Source of the DNA: a virus
Strand: one strand, 5' to 3'
Length of the DNA stretch: 64,000 nucleotides
Virus record (IMG/VR): IMGVR_UViG_3300043444_000140
Coordinates: 43,036-107,035 of that record
A program made the position numbers and the translations under genes. Of this stretch, positions 25,694 to 35,500 are shown one piece after another. Under the pieces are notes generated by a model that saw only the letters and a program-made list of their open reading frames with translations, ran no database searches and had not been told where the DNA came from. Position 1 is the first letter of the stretch. The number at the start of each line of letters is the position of its first letter.

Positions 25694-27196
25694 ATGATTA
25701 CAAATACTGGAAAAAGCATTATGGCTAAATACCTTGTTGGACAAGCCCCAGCATATGCCTCGCACATTGCTATTGGCTGTGGAGCAAAGCCTCTAAAGGG
25801 GCTTGAGTTTGCCATTGTTAACAGAGAAAAGGATGCAACAGTTGCAACCCTCAAGTCGGTTAACCACGGTCTTTCTATTGGTCAGGCTATAGACGTGGTT
25901 GGTCTGGGCTCTGAATTTGACGGTACTTTTGTGATCACATCAGTAGAGTCAGATACTTTCTCCTATACTACTGAAACTGGATCTGTAGACCTGCTTAGTC
26001 AGGACGCATTGTCTGGATACGCATACCCAAACTATAACAACAAGGAACGCCTAGATTTTGAAATGCTTCGTGTACCAATTATCTCACGAGGATATGTAAC
26101 TGAAGATGACCCAGACGTTCTAGATGAATTTGGCAACATTAAAAAGATTTCTAAGATTGTTCTAACGGCAGAACTTCCAACGGCAGAGAGATACGAGATA
26201 AGCGAAATTGGGGTATTCTCTGGACTGTCAAATCCATTAGCAGCAAATTCAGATAGCAGATCTGTATATTCCTTTGCTGCGAATGAAGGTTGGTCTTACC
26301 ACTCTGCAACTGACAATACAGTCACAGCCATCCCAGCCATTTCTGGAAAGTTGGATCAAGATGGAAACACCAACTCGATATCCGATGCAGCAATCACAGT
26401 CCCAGGATCAAACCCTGCGGTAAAGTACAAGGTTTTTCAGGCACCTGCCAGCAACGAAATCTTTCTGAGCGACTACAGAACCAAAAGATTTGAGCAGCCA
26501 AGATTTCAAGACAACGCTATTTTTATGGCAGGCAACTCTGCAAACCTAGCAGTAGACAGTTTTGGCAAGATGTCTGTAGTTCCAACTTGGACAGATGGAA
26601 CAGAGTTTAAGTCTAACCATATTCACCTAACCAATGCAAGACTAAACTTTGACAGAAACTCAGTCACAGACGAACTAAAGTTGGCTTTCTCAGTTGTGTC
26701 AAGAGACGAAGACCCAACAAATGATGACGTTCCAACAAGCGTAAGACTTATGGTCGAGTTTACTTCAACAGACGCATACGGAGAGGGGCAGTACGCAAGA
26801 ATGGAAGTTGACCTGTACAATTCAGACGTGTTGAGCGAAGATCTTCCAAACGAAGGGTACAGATCAAATGTAGTCATTGACGATCTTTCTAAGAATAGGT
26901 ACTTTGTGGCAACCAGAAAAATTGAGCAATTGACAAAGTCTTCTGGATTTTCATGGGAACTTGTCAAGAACGTCAAGGTATATGCAAGCGTTATGGACGC
27001 AAACAATGAACCTACAGATCTATTCTATGTAGCCCTAGATGGACTAAGATTTGAAAATGTATCAACAACCAATCCAGTATACGGAATGACTGGCTATACG
27101 GTTGTAAACAATAATGATTTCAATCAGCCACGCACAATTATTAAGTCACCTAACTCTACCAACTACGTTGAGTTTAGATTTGCGGTGGATGTATAA
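25694..27196 (+). CDS. Minor tail protein with FCCH-like module
   Basis: 500 residues. The N-terminus (ITNTGKSIMAKYLVGQAPAY, ASHIAIGCGAKPL) is a typical fibre/baseplate attachment sequence in actinophage minor tail proteins. Residues about 50-100 form an FCCH-like beta module (SVNHGLSIGQAIDVVGLG, ending TFSYTTETG) similar to that in the connector at 5571. The rest is beta-rich, with a long jelly-roll-like C-terminal half. It overlaps the next gene by one base. It likely builds the tail tip or side fibres. Confidence 0.6.
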   Translation: MITNTGKSIMAKYLVGQAPAYASHIAIGCGAKPLKGLEFAIVNREKDATVATLKSVNHGLSIGQAIDVVGLGSEFDGTFVITSVESDTFSYTTETGSVDLLSQDALSGYAYPNYNNKERLDFEMLRVPIISRGYVTEDDPDVLDEFGNIKKISKIVLTAELPTAERYEISEIGVFSGLSNPLAANSDSRSVYSFAANEGWSYHSATDNTVTAIPAISGKLDQDGNTNSISDAAITVPGSNPAVKYKVFQAPASNEIFLSDYRTKRFEQPRFQDNAIFMAGNSANLAVDSFGKMSVVPTWTDGTEFKSNHIHLTNARLNFDRNSVTDELKLAFSVVSRDEDPTNDDVPTSVRLMVEFTSTDAYGEGQYARMEVDLYNSDVLSEDLPNEGYRSNVVIDDLSKNRYFVATRKIEQLTKSSGFSWELVKNVKVYASVMDANNEPTDLFYVALDGLRFENVSTTNPVYGMTGYTVVNNNDFNQPRTIIKSPNSTNYVEFRFAVDV

Positions 27197-27750
27197 TGGC
27201 TGGCACCAGAAAGTATGTAAGAATACCACACAAGGACCTGCCTGACCTATTCTACTTGGATGGTAGCCCAGGAAAGAATGTTTATTTTCTTAGATATCGT
27301 GTATCTAATGAGGCTGGAACATCTTTTTCAAAATGGTCGCAAGAGTTTGAGGTTGATTCTGGCATGTCTTCAAAAAAGTTTTTGATAAACGAAACCGATC
27401 CACTAGATAATGAAGCATCATATAGAGTAACGGGGCTAGTCTCCGTAGCCAGCGGTATTCTGACAGCAACCTGGAACGTAAAGGACCTTATAGACTCAAA
27501 AACCATATTCCAAAACAAATTTCATGTTTATATTAGAACCTATACAAATAATGCTCCAAATCAATGGACTTTTGCACAGGAAGTTCTAGCCACAAGTTTC
27601 CAGACAAAGTTGCCATCCGATGTGCAGAACAAAGCAGACGTTGCCATCCTAGTTCCAACATACCGAGGTCTTGATGCGGAGCCAGGGCTTGGCACTGAGT
27701 CACCACTTACGCTATACCCAGAGTCAGTGGTTTGGTACCACGAGGGATAG
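27196..27750 (+). CDS. Minor tail protein
   Basis: 184 residues. A fibronectin-III-like beta pattern is visible (YFLRYRVSNEAGTSFSKWSQ followed by ASYRVTGLVSVASGILTATW), as in many tail tip proteins. The start overlaps the preceding stop. I cannot assign a specific function. A promoter for the next gene begins immediately after its stop. Confidence 0.5.
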   Translation: MAGTRKYVRIPHKDLPDLFYLDGSPGKNVYFLRYRVSNEAGTSFSKWSQEFEVDSGMSSKKFLINETDPLDNEASYRVTGLVSVASGILTATWNVKDLIDSKTIFQNKFHVYIRTYTNNAPNQWTFAQEVLATSFQTKLPSDVQNKADVAILVPTYRGLDAEPGLGTESPLTLYPESVVWYHEG

Positions 27751-27755
27751 TTTCG

Positions 27756-27764
27756 TGGTATAAT
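27756..27764 (+). promoter_or_regulatory. Extended -10 promoter, leaderless
   Basis: TGG-TATAAT (hexamer 27759-27764), eight bases before the ATG at 27773. There is no Shine-Dalgarno sequence in between, and the -35 is weak. Confidence 0.62.
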
Positions 27765-27772
27765 GAATTACT

Positions 27773-28237
27773 ATGGCAAATAAAATTCAACTACCGACCA
27801 GAGGTCAACCAGTAGACACTTCCTTCCTTTATAAGTTAGCGGATGCAATTAACAAGGTTGGTGAGGCAGTAGACACTCGAAAGGGCAAGTCTTACATTAA
27901 GGCTAGAACAACAGATGCTGCTCAGAGTGGATCTTCTACAGCAAATACTTCAATCTTTGCATCTGTCTTTGCAGTAGTTCCAGCAGCAGCAACCGTGGAT
28001 GCTACCACAGCACCAGTAACTGTACCAATTGACTTCAAGGGAATTGCGTTTCAGGCTATGCCTGTGGTTTCTGTAACTCCAATCACAATCGGTGATGGAG
28101 CAGAGGTAAACAAGACAGCATATGTTACGATTACAGACCTAACTGCATCACAGTGTACTGCTCACGTAAAGTTTACTGGAACTGGCTCAGTCAAAAACCT
28201 ATACCTGCACGTTATCGCTGTAGGCACACCTGTATAG
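27773..28237 (+). CDS. Small tail/fibre protein
   Basis: 154 residues. The N-terminus (LPTRGQPVDTSFLYKLADAI) looks like a short coiled-coil attachment, followed by an Ala/Thr/Val-rich beta domain ending KNLYLHVIAVGTP. It is the last virion-type gene of the block. Translation must start without a leader, because the -10 box ends eight bases before the ATG. Function inferred from position. Confidence 0.55.
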   Translation: MANKIQLPTRGQPVDTSFLYKLADAINKVGEAVDTRKGKSYIKARTTDAAQSGSSTANTSIFASVFAVVPAAATVDATTAPVTVPIDFKGIAFQAMPVVSVTPITIGDGAEVNKTAYVTITDLTASQCTAHVKFTGTGSVKNLYLHVIAVGTPV

Positions 28238-28245
28238 GAGAAGTC

Positions 28246-28788
28246 TTGGGAACCAAGAACAACAAACTCCACCAGGTTGGATATAACGACAAGCCAATTA
28301 TTCGTGGTAGCAAGAAGGTCTGGTTTCTCAATGGAGACCTGGTCAGAGTACATCACCTGAATAAATCTAATGGCATTATGTCTGTTTATAACATTATAAA
28401 AGATCAGATTGAAAGTTGTCTTATTACTGATTTTAAAAAGAATCGTGAACGTGCCTACACAGTGGGAGAGACAGCGGACTTGGTAAACCGTCACAAGAAG
28501 TACATGCCATCACTAATGAAACGAGGAATCATTCCTCACCCAACTGGATCTCAAAAAGGTGGCGAAACTGCCTGGCAGGTAAGAAGTTACTATTCAGAGT
28601 CGCAAGTTCATGAGATTCGTGATATACTTGCTACCTACCATATTGGTAGACCAAGAAATGACAAGTTAATTACTAACGACATTACTCCTACAAGACAAGA
28701 GTTGACAAGGCGTATGGGCGATGGTATACTTACATATACAAGGACCGAAGATGGGCGTTTTATCCCAGTCTGGTCTGAATCTATTTAA
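28246..28788 (+). CDS. MerR-like DNA-binding protein
   Basis: 180 residues from a TTG at 28246 with GGAG at 28237-28240; this avoids the long overlap that the more upstream ATG at 28153 would need. Residues 67-120 (YTVGETADLVNRHKKYMPSL, RGIIPHPTG, SYYSESQVHEIRDILA) form a winged helix-turn-helix of MerR type. It probably regulates the switch between the structural and replication blocks, since it lies exactly at their boundary and carries the replication promoter inside its 3' end. A start at 28153 remains possible. Confidence 0.6.
   Translation: MGTKNNKLHQVGYNDKPIIRGSKKVWFLNGDLVRVHHLNKSNGIMSVYNIIKDQIESCLITDFKKNRERAYTVGETADLVNRHKKYMPSLMKRGIIPHPTGSQKGGETAWQVRSYYSESQVHEIRDILATYHIGRPRNDKLITNDITPTRQELTRRMGDGILTYTRTEDGRFIPVWSESI
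28702..28730 (+). promoter_or_regulatory. Strong sigma-70-type promoter of the replication block
   Basis: TTGACA (28702-28707), 17-bp spacer, TATACT (28725-28730) with TGG extension. It lies inside the 3' end of the MerR-like gene, so transcription starts near 28737, within that coding region. Confidence 0.78.
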
Positions 28789-28810
28789 TTGTTCTTGAAA
28801 GGAACAGGGT

Positions 28811-29020
28811 ATGAATAACGAAGAAACTAAGGTATCTATTGGACTTGGATACACCCTAAATCTAGGCAACTTCCAGTCGCTACGCATTGATCTGTCAGTA
28901 ACAGACAACAAGCGTGAGGGCGAGAATACTAATGACGCTTTTGAGCGTGTCTATTCTTTTGTAGAGTCTAAACTCCAGGAGAAGGTTGCAGAAGCCCAAG
29001 GCGAGATCGAAGGCAAGTAA
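28811..29020 (+). CDS. Small hypothetical protein, first gene of replication block
   Basis: 69 residues, acidic. A strand-rich first half (VSIGLGYTLNLGNFQSLRID) is followed by a helix (AFERVYSFVESKLQEKVAEA). The ribosome site GGAAC lies inside a small hairpin (28790-28806). It overlaps the next gene by one base. No family recognised; the position suggests a replication accessory role. Confidence 0.6.
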   Translation: MNNEETKVSIGLGYTLNLGNFQSLRIDLSVTDNKREGENTNDAFERVYSFVESKLQEKVAEAQGEIEGK

Positions 29021-29328
29021 TGGCTGAACGCAAAGACCGAATGGCTTTGCTCAGTCGCTATGCCAAGTTACACACCAAGCACTACGAGGAAAAAGCCACA
29101 CTTAATTTGAATGTCGAGCAGTGGGCTGCCGATGCACTTATTGAATCTTATACTTTACCTTTCTGCTACGATCTGCTAGAATATTATTTCAGCGTTGCAC
29201 AAAAACCAGCATGGAAGTATTTTGCTAACTATGCTCACGACATAATCGACAAGCGTAACCAACTAGACCAAGACAACAAGGAGAGAGCCGAACGCCGTAG
29301 ACTGGCTAAGGAGTGGCTAAATGAGTAA
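29020..29328 (+). CDS. Hypothetical replication-associated protein
   Basis: 102 residues, helical and charged, with a Tyr/Phe-rich middle (PFCYDLLEYYFSVAQKPAWK) and an Arg/Lys-rich end. It overlaps the helicase gene by eight bases. Its position directly before a DnaB-type helicase would suit a helicase loader or primase partner, but no motif shows this. Confidence 0.5.
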   Translation: MAERKDRMALLSRYAKLHTKHYEEKATLNLNVEQWAADALIESYTLPFCYDLLEYYFSVAQKPAWKYFANYAHDIIDKRNQLDQDNKERAERRRLAKEWLNE

Positions 29329-30541
29329 TATAGAGGCTAAGTTAATTTCAGCGGTACTACAGGACAAGCAAGTCCACGTATTGCTACAGGCAAACGTAGA
29401 GAATATTCTCCGTACCCACAAGGACATCTGGCAGTTCATCAGAAACTATTCTGAGACTAACCAGTCAGTTCCACCAGTGTCTTTGGTTGTAGAAAAGTTT
29501 CGTGACTTCACTCCTATGGAGGGCGTTGGTGCTACCAAGTATCACCTAGAAGAGTTGCAGGGAGAGTTTCTAAACGATAGCGTTAAGGAACTTCTAAGAA
29601 CTGCTGCTGCAGACGTACAGGCTGGACACAGTGCAGATGCCCTAGAGACAATCATTGCCAAGACCTCAGAACTCAAGAAGAACACCGCAGTCATTCGTGA
29701 CATTGATGCAACAGATCTTGACTCAGCCGTAGCATACTTTGAGAACCTTGCACGACAGCAGGCACTTGGCTCTATCGGCATCAAGACTGGTCTGCCAGGA
29801 TTCGACAACTACCTACCTGCTGGTATTACTCCAGGACAGTTGGGTGTCTTCCTAGCCTACCCAGGTATCGGTAAGTCTTGGTTTGCCCTTTACATGGCGG
29901 TACAGGCATGGAAGCAAGGCAAGTCGCCACTAATCATCTCTCTCGAAATGAGTGAGACAGAAGTTCGTAACCGTGTATTTGCTATTATGGGCGAGGGTCT
30001 TTGGTCACACCGTAAGTTGTCTAACGGTCAGGTAGAGATTGATGACCTAAAGCGTTGGCACTCAAAGGAACTTGCTGGGAAGCCAGAGTTCCACATTATC
30101 TCTAACGATTCTGGCGGTGAGGTTACTCCATCGGTTATCCGTGGAAAGATTGACCAGTACAAGCCAGACCTAGTTATCGTAGACTACCTACAGTTGATGT
30201 CTCCTAACCAGAAGTCAGACAACGAAACGGTACGCATGAAGAACCTGTCTCGTGAACTCAAACTTATGGCTATTAGCGAAGAGATGCCTATCATCGCTAT
30301 CTCTTCTGCAACTCCAGACGATGTAACAAAGTTGGACACCGTTCCTACGCTAGGTCAGACCGCATGGTCACGCCAGATTGCATACGATGCTGACTGGGTT
30401 CTAGCCTTGGGTCGTGGAACAAACAGCGACATCCTTGAGTGCGTATTCCGTAAGAACCGTAACGGCTTTATGGGCGAGTTCCTGGTTCAGGTAGACTTCG
30501 ACAAGGGCTGGTACAAGTACAAAGACTTTGAGGATAAGTAA
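29321..30541 (+). CDS. dnaB: DnaB-type replicative helicase
   Basis: 406 residues, with a short N-terminal region and a RecA-like core from about 155. Walker A is AYPGIGKSWFAL (about 185), followed by LIISLEMSETEVRNRV and Walker B with LVIVDYLQLMSP (about 285). These are the SF4 helicase motifs that unwind DNA at the fork. The enzyme would work with the primase at 30808 and the DnaE-like polymerase at 32558. GC-ending codons are frequent, as in the other replication genes. Confidence 0.88.
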   Translation: MSNIEAKLISAVLQDKQVHVLLQANVENILRTHKDIWQFIRNYSETNQSVPPVSLVVEKFRDFTPMEGVGATKYHLEELQGEFLNDSVKELLRTAAADVQAGHSADALETIIAKTSELKKNTAVIRDIDATDLDSAVAYFENLARQQALGSIGIKTGLPGFDNYLPAGITPGQLGVFLAYPGIGKSWFALYMAVQAWKQGKSPLIISLEMSETEVRNRVFAIMGEGLWSHRKLSNGQVEIDDLKRWHSKELAGKPEFHIISNDSGGEVTPSVIRGKIDQYKPDLVIVDYLQLMSPNQKSDNETVRMKNLSRELKLMAISEEMPIIAISSATPDDVTKLDTVPTLGQTAWSRQIAYDADWVLALGRGTNSDILECVFRKNRNGFMGEFLVQVDFDKGWYKYKDFEDK

Positions 30542-30557
30542 AAGAAATTGCTATAAT
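30528..30557 (+). promoter_or_regulatory. Promoter, leaderless
   Basis: TTGAGG (30528-30533), 18-bp spacer and TGC-TATAAT (hexamer 30552-30557). The ATG at 30563 is five bases downstream, with no ribosome site. Confidence 0.6.
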
Positions 30558-30562
30558 AGACT

Positions 30563-30907
30563 ATGGTCAATTCACACCACAAGTCTATTAAGAAGTTTTC
30601 TTTAAATGGAGAGATCCACGATGATTCAGCAATTGCTAGACTAAGGCTAGAGTACACTAGACTTCTTAGACAGCAAATGAGAGAATCTGGATATGCCGAA
30701 AGACTTGACATTGACCCAGACTTTACATTAAAATATAATAAGAAGACAGAAACGTTTACATTTAAGATATCAATATATGGGTCATATGTAGGAAAGAAGA
30801 GTATAGAATGCGTAGTGGGAATAGACGGCACAACAGTGATATATACACAGCCGAACAGATCAAGCGAATCCTTGTTGGATCAGGAATCGACATTGAATCA
30901 GAAGTAG
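30563..30907 (+). CDS. Hypothetical basic protein
   Basis: 114 residues. A Lys/His-rich N-terminus is followed by a helix (RLRLEYTRLLRQQMRESGY) and two beta hairpins (FTFKISIYGSYVGKKS). No family recognised. Its last 100 bases overlap the first 33 codons of the primase in another frame, which is long for this genome. Either the primase starts further in, or the overlap is genuine coupling. The leaderless promoter supports the ATG at 30563. Confidence 0.55.
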   Translation: MVNSHHKSIKKFSLNGEIHDDSAIARLRLEYTRLLRQQMRESGYAERLDIDPDFTLKYNKKTETFTFKISIYGSYVGKKSIECVVGIDGTTVIYTQPNRSSESLLDQESTLNQK

Positions 30908-31752
30908 ACTCTGACTATATCATCTTCTGCCCATACCACAACAACTATCGCTCACCTGCTGGAGAAATTGATAAGGTAAACGGAACGTTCTTTTGCTTCT
31001 CTTGCCAGAAGGTTGCAGACCTAACTGAGTTTATTATGCATACCTCTGGTCGTACATACTTCGAGTCCGTAAGATACATAAAGTCTAAAGAAACCGAAAC
31101 AGATATTGAGCAGATCGTAAACAAGGCTCTTATTGTTAAGCCAGACTACAATCAGTTTGACCAGGTTCTAATCAAGAGGCTAAACCAGCAGGCACTGGAT
31201 GCTCCACGTGCTATGCGTTATTACAACGGAAGACTAATCTCAGACTCTTCTGTAAAGAAGTTTGCTCTGGGCTTTTCGGAAAAACAGGATATGGTAACTA
31301 TACCAGTCCACTCACCAGACGGGGTTGAGGTTGGCTTCGTTGGTCGCTCTATCGAGGGCAAAGATTTCAAGAATACTCCAGGACTGCCAAAGAGCAAAGT
31401 CCTATTTAACCTACACCGTGTAAAGACATCAAGCAAGGTCTACGTTGTCGAATCATCATTTGATGCTATTCGCCTAGACCAGTGTGGCTTTCCAGCGGTA
31501 GCGACATTGGGTGCTAACGTATCCAATTTCCAAACAGACCTACTCAAAAAATACTTCAATAACATCATAGTTATTGCAGACAATGATGAAGCAGGCGGTA
31601 ACATGAAAGACAAGATCGTAGAACGTCTTGGCTCACGTGTTACTGTTATCAAATTAGATAAACAATACAAGGATATTGGCGATATGCCAGACGAAGCAAT
31701 AAAAAATATTGACGAATCGTTTGACAAGTCTATCGCTGCTATGCTACAATAA
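30808..31752 (+). CDS. DNA primase with zinc finger and TOPRIM
   Basis: 314 residues. A CHC2-type zinc finger is visible (CPYHNNYRSP with His, then FFCFSCQK, about residues 41-71) and a TOPRIM domain near 208-260 (VYVVESSFDAIRLDQCGFPA, then VIADNDEAG). It would make RNA primers at the phage fork. It is shorter than DnaG because the helicase-interaction end is missing. Start at the ATG preceded by AAAGAAGAG. If the upstream overlap is spurious, initiation may occur later, but all motifs are retained. Confidence 0.82.
   Translation: MRSGNRRHNSDIYTAEQIKRILVGSGIDIESEVDSDYIIFCPYHNNYRSPAGEIDKVNGTFFCFSCQKVADLTEFIMHTSGRTYFESVRYIKSKETETDIEQIVNKALIVKPDYNQFDQVLIKRLNQQALDAPRAMRYYNGRLISDSSVKKFALGFSEKQDMVTIPVHSPDGVEVGFVGRSIEGKDFKNTPGLPKSKVLFNLHRVKTSSKVYVVESSFDAIRLDQCGFPAVATLGANVSNFQTDLLKKYFNNIIVIADNDEAGGNMKDKIVERLGSRVTVIKLDKQYKDIGDMPDEAIKNIDESFDKSIAAMLQ
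31721..31750 (+). promoter_or_regulatory. Promoter of the SSB-like gene
   Basis: TTGACA (31721-31726), 18-bp spacer, TGC-TACAAT (hexamer 31745-31750), inside the primase 3' end. TAAGGAG then precedes the ATG at 31780. Confidence 0.72.
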
Positions 31753-31779
31753 TAAACCAATATAAATTAAGGAGAAATA

Positions 31780-32436
31780 ATGAGCGTTATTAAGGGACTA
31801 AAAAACATCAATGCCCTGCTTGACAAGCCAAAGGTAGAAAATTCAGGACAGAAAGTTCGTTGGGTAAAGTTGGCTGACGGACAGGGAGCAAAGATCCGTT
31901 TCGTAGAGGAACTGGATGAAGACAGTGCAACTTATGCAGAGGCACGTGGTCTTGCAGTTGTAATTTCGGAGCACCAGAATCCAAAGGACTACAAGCGTAA
32001 GGCTGCTTGTACCCAGGATTCAGAGGGTCGCTGCTACGGCTGTGAGATGGCTCGTAAGGAGCCAAAGGTGGGCTGGCGTTCACGTATGCGTTTCTACTGC
32101 AACGTCCTAGTTGACGACGGTACCGAAGACCCATACATCGCTGTGTGGTCACAGGGTATCTCAAAGCAGTCTGCATTCAACACCATCCGTGAGTATGCAC
32201 TTGAGACTGGATCTATCTCAAACCTAACTTGGAAGATTAAGCGTAATGGTCAGGGAACTGAAACCAACTACACCTTGATTCCAACAGGTCCAGATTCAGA
32301 ACCATTCAACTGGGGAGCATACGAGTTCTTTAACCTCGAGAAGGTTGTTCGTGAAGTTCCATACGCAGAGCAGGAAGATTTCTACTTCGGCTTTGAGTCA
32401 GGTTCATCAGTCACCTCTTCAAACATTGACTGGTAA
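31780..32436 (+). CDS. Single-stranded DNA-binding protein
   Basis: 218 residues, resembling phage SSB-type proteins. A beta-rich core is broken by a likely zinc-binding segment (CTQDSEGRCYGCEMA, about 76-90, with a nearby His at 64). The C-terminus is acidic and aromatic (EQEDFYFGFESG to SNIDW), like the tail SSBs use to bind partners. It has its own strong promoter and a terminator, as expected for an abundant replication protein. It is not a bacterial Ssb by sequence, so the family is inferred. Confidence 0.6.
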   Translation: MSVIKGLKNINALLDKPKVENSGQKVRWVKLADGQGAKIRFVEELDEDSATYAEARGLAVVISEHQNPKDYKRKAACTQDSEGRCYGCEMARKEPKVGWRSRMRFYCNVLVDDGTEDPYIAVWSQGISKQSAFNTIREYALETGSISNLTWKIKRNGQGTETNYTLIPTGPDSEPFNWGAYEFFNLEKVVREVPYAEQEDFYFGFESGSSVTSSNIDW

Positions 32437-32450
32437 CAACTAATGTGAGT

Positions 32451-32480
32451 GGGGGTACTGTAAAAGGTACCCCCATTTGC
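32451..32480 (+). terminator. Terminator after SSB-like gene
   Basis: Stem GGGGGTAC (32451-32458) with GTACCCCC (32467-32474), an eight-base loop and a T-rich 3' flank (ATTTGCTTT). Confidence 0.8.
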
Positions 32481-32490
32481 TTTACATGTC

Positions 32491-32519
32491 TTGACAACAT
32501 GCAAAAAATATGTCATAAT
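32491..32519 (+). promoter_or_regulatory. Strong promoter of the polymerase operon
   Basis: TTGACA (32491-32496), 17-bp spacer, TGT-CATAAT (hexamer 32514-32519). This has the closest -35/-10 geometry to consensus in the window. ATAAAGGAAAAT serves as ribosome site for 32558. Confidence 0.82.
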
Positions 32520-32557
32520 TTTTACACATCATTCAAACGTATAAAGGAAAATAATAT

Positions 32558-35500
32558 ATGAGTTACGCTGGACTACACGTTCACACTCACTACTCGCTTT
32601 TCGATGGTATTGCGACACCACAGGAATATGTGGACAGGGCTGTAGCACTTGGTATGCCAGCCATTGCCATCACAGACCACGGTTCGCTATCTGGGCACCG
32701 TGAGATGTATCGTGCTGCAAAGACTGCAGGAATCAAACCTATTCTTGGAATTGAGGGGTACATTGCGAATGATCGCTTTGACCACGAAGACAAGAAAGAG
32801 AAGAACGACCCCCTAGACCTTAACTACAACCACTTGATTATTCTTGCCAAGAATGCCAAGGGTCTAGAGAACCTTAACAAACTTAATGAACTTGCCTGGA
32901 CAGAGGGTTTCTACAAGAAACCTCGCATGGACTGGAAGATTCTAGAGCAGTACAAAGATGGACTAATCATCACTTCTGGCTGTCTATCTGGCTACCTAGC
33001 CAAAGCAATTGAGTCAGACAACCTGGCTGCTGCCAAAACCCACCTCCAGTGGGCACAGGAGACGTTTGGAGACGATTACTACATTGAGGTAATGCCACAC
33101 AACCCTAAAGAGATTAATGACGTTATTTTGGCTCTGGCGGACGAATTCGGTATCAAGCCAATCGTTACTCCTGACTGCCACCACTCTGACCCAAGCCAGA
33201 AAGAAATCCAGGAACTTAAACTAATCCTAAACTCATACTCAAACAAGGCTGAAAAGGGTGCTACCTACGAAGGCTCTACCAAGTATGAGAACTTGATGGA
33301 TAAACTAGACTACCTGTACGGTGCAGACCGTCAGATGTCATTCAACAAGTTTGAGATTCACCTATTGTCTGATGAAGAGATGCACAATGCTATGGGTGCT
33401 CAGGGTATTACACGTCAGGACATGTACGACAACACTGTCGAGATTGTTAACAAGATTGAAGACTATGACATTCAGGACCACACAGACCTACTTCCAGTAC
33501 AGTACCAGAATCCAAATGAGGAACTTTACACTCTTGCACTAGAGGGGCTCCGTGCCAAGGGTCTAGCAGACAAGCAGGAGTATCTAGATCGCCTAGACGA
33601 AGAACTAGGAATTATTAAAGACAAGAACTTTGGTCCATATTTCTTGGTTGTACGCTCTATGATTGCGTGGGCTAAGAAGGAAGACATCATGGTGGGTCCA
33701 GGTCGTGGTTCTGCTGCTGGCTCGTTGCTCTGCTATGCCCTGGGCATTACAGACATTGACCCTATCGTTCACGGTCTGCTGTTCTTCCGTTTTATTAACC
33801 CAGAACGTAACGACTTCCCAGATATTGATACTGATATTCAGGATAACCGTCGTGAAGAAGTAAAGGACTACTTGGTTCGCCAGTATCGTCACGTTGCATC
33901 CATCGCCACATTCCTTGAGTTCAAGGGTAAAGGCATGATCCGTGACATTGCTCGTGTGCTAAACATTCCTCTAGTAGACGTTAACAAAGTTCTTAAACTT
34001 GTAGACGACTGGGACGACTACCTACGTTCGAAGTCAACTCAAGAGTTCCGTGAGAAGTACCCAGAGATTGAGATTTATGGAGAGCAACTCCGTGGTCGTA
34101 TTCGTGGTACTGGTATTCACGCTGCAGGTGTTGTGACATCTAAGGAGCCTATCTTCAAGTTTGCTCCACTAGAGACTCGTACAACTCCAGGTAGCAAGGA
34201 CCGTATCCCAGTCGTTGCGGTAGACATGGAAGAAGCAGAGCGTATTGGTCTTATTAAGATTGACGCACTGGGTCTAAAGACTCTATCTGTTATTCAGGAC
34301 ACTACCAAGATTATTGAAGAGCGTTATGGCAAGAAGATTGATCTTCACGATATTGACATGGAAGACAAAAACATCTATTCCATGCTCTCTGACGGATATA
34401 CCAAGGGTGTGTTCCAGTGTGAAGCGACACCATATACTAATCTGTTGGTAAAGATGGGTGTCAAGAACTTTGCAGAACTTGCAGCATCTAACGCTCTGGT
34501 TCGTCCAGGTGCTATGAATACCATCGGTAAGGACTACATTGCTCGTAAGCATGGTAAGCAGAACATCTCATATCACCACCAAGTGATGAAGGCGTTCACG
34601 GCTGAGACATACGGATGTATTCTATACCAGGAACAGGTTATGCAGGCTTGTACAGAACTTGGCGGTATGACGATGGCTGAGGCTGACAAGGTTCGTAAGA
34701 TCATCGGTAAGAAGAAGGATGCCAAAGAGTTTGACCAGTTTAAGGACAGGTTCGTAAAGGGTGCATCTCAATTCTTGCGACCAGAAGTTGCAGAAGAACT
34801 ATGGCACGACTTCGAGGCTCACGCAGGGTACTCGTTCAACAAGTCTCACGCTGTAGCATACTCAACGCTATCATACTGGACTGCATGGTTGAAGTACTAC
34901 TACCCAATTGAGTTCATGTTTGCTCTTCTAAAGAACGAGAAAGACAAGGATGCTCGTACAGAGTATCTAATTGAGGCAAAGCGTATGGGCATTCCAGTTC
35001 GCTTGCCACACATTAATGAGTCAGACATTGACTTTAAGATTGAGGGTAAGGGAATTAGGTTTGGACTATCAGCCATTAAATTCATTTCAGATAACATTGC
35101 TAGTAAGTACATTGCTGCTCGTCCATTTGGCTCGTACAAAGAACTTGAGGAGTTTACTTTTGGTAAGGGTAATGGTGTTAATTCTCGTGCTCTTCAGGCT
35201 CTTCGAGTTGTTGGTGCTGCAACCTTTGAGGACAATCCACGCAACGACGATGAAATTCGTGAAAACCTTTACGAGTATCTCAACCTACCAGAATTCAATG
35301 TATCAATTCCACAACACTACCACGCATTTATAAATGACGTAGAAGAGTTTGAGGAAAAGGGATCATTCGTTATCATGGGTATGGTAAAGGAGATTAAGCG
35401 TGGCAAGGGCTGGAGCCGTGTAGAGGTTCTAGATAAGACTGGTAGTGTTGGTATCTTCGACGAAGAGCAGACCGCTATTGAGGCAGGAAGAACCTATCTT

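Noticed and set aside
28153-28245. Extended N-terminus of the MerR-like protein
   Set aside because: It would overlap the previous gene by 85 bases and reads as low-quality sequence. A ribosome site supports the TTG at 28246.
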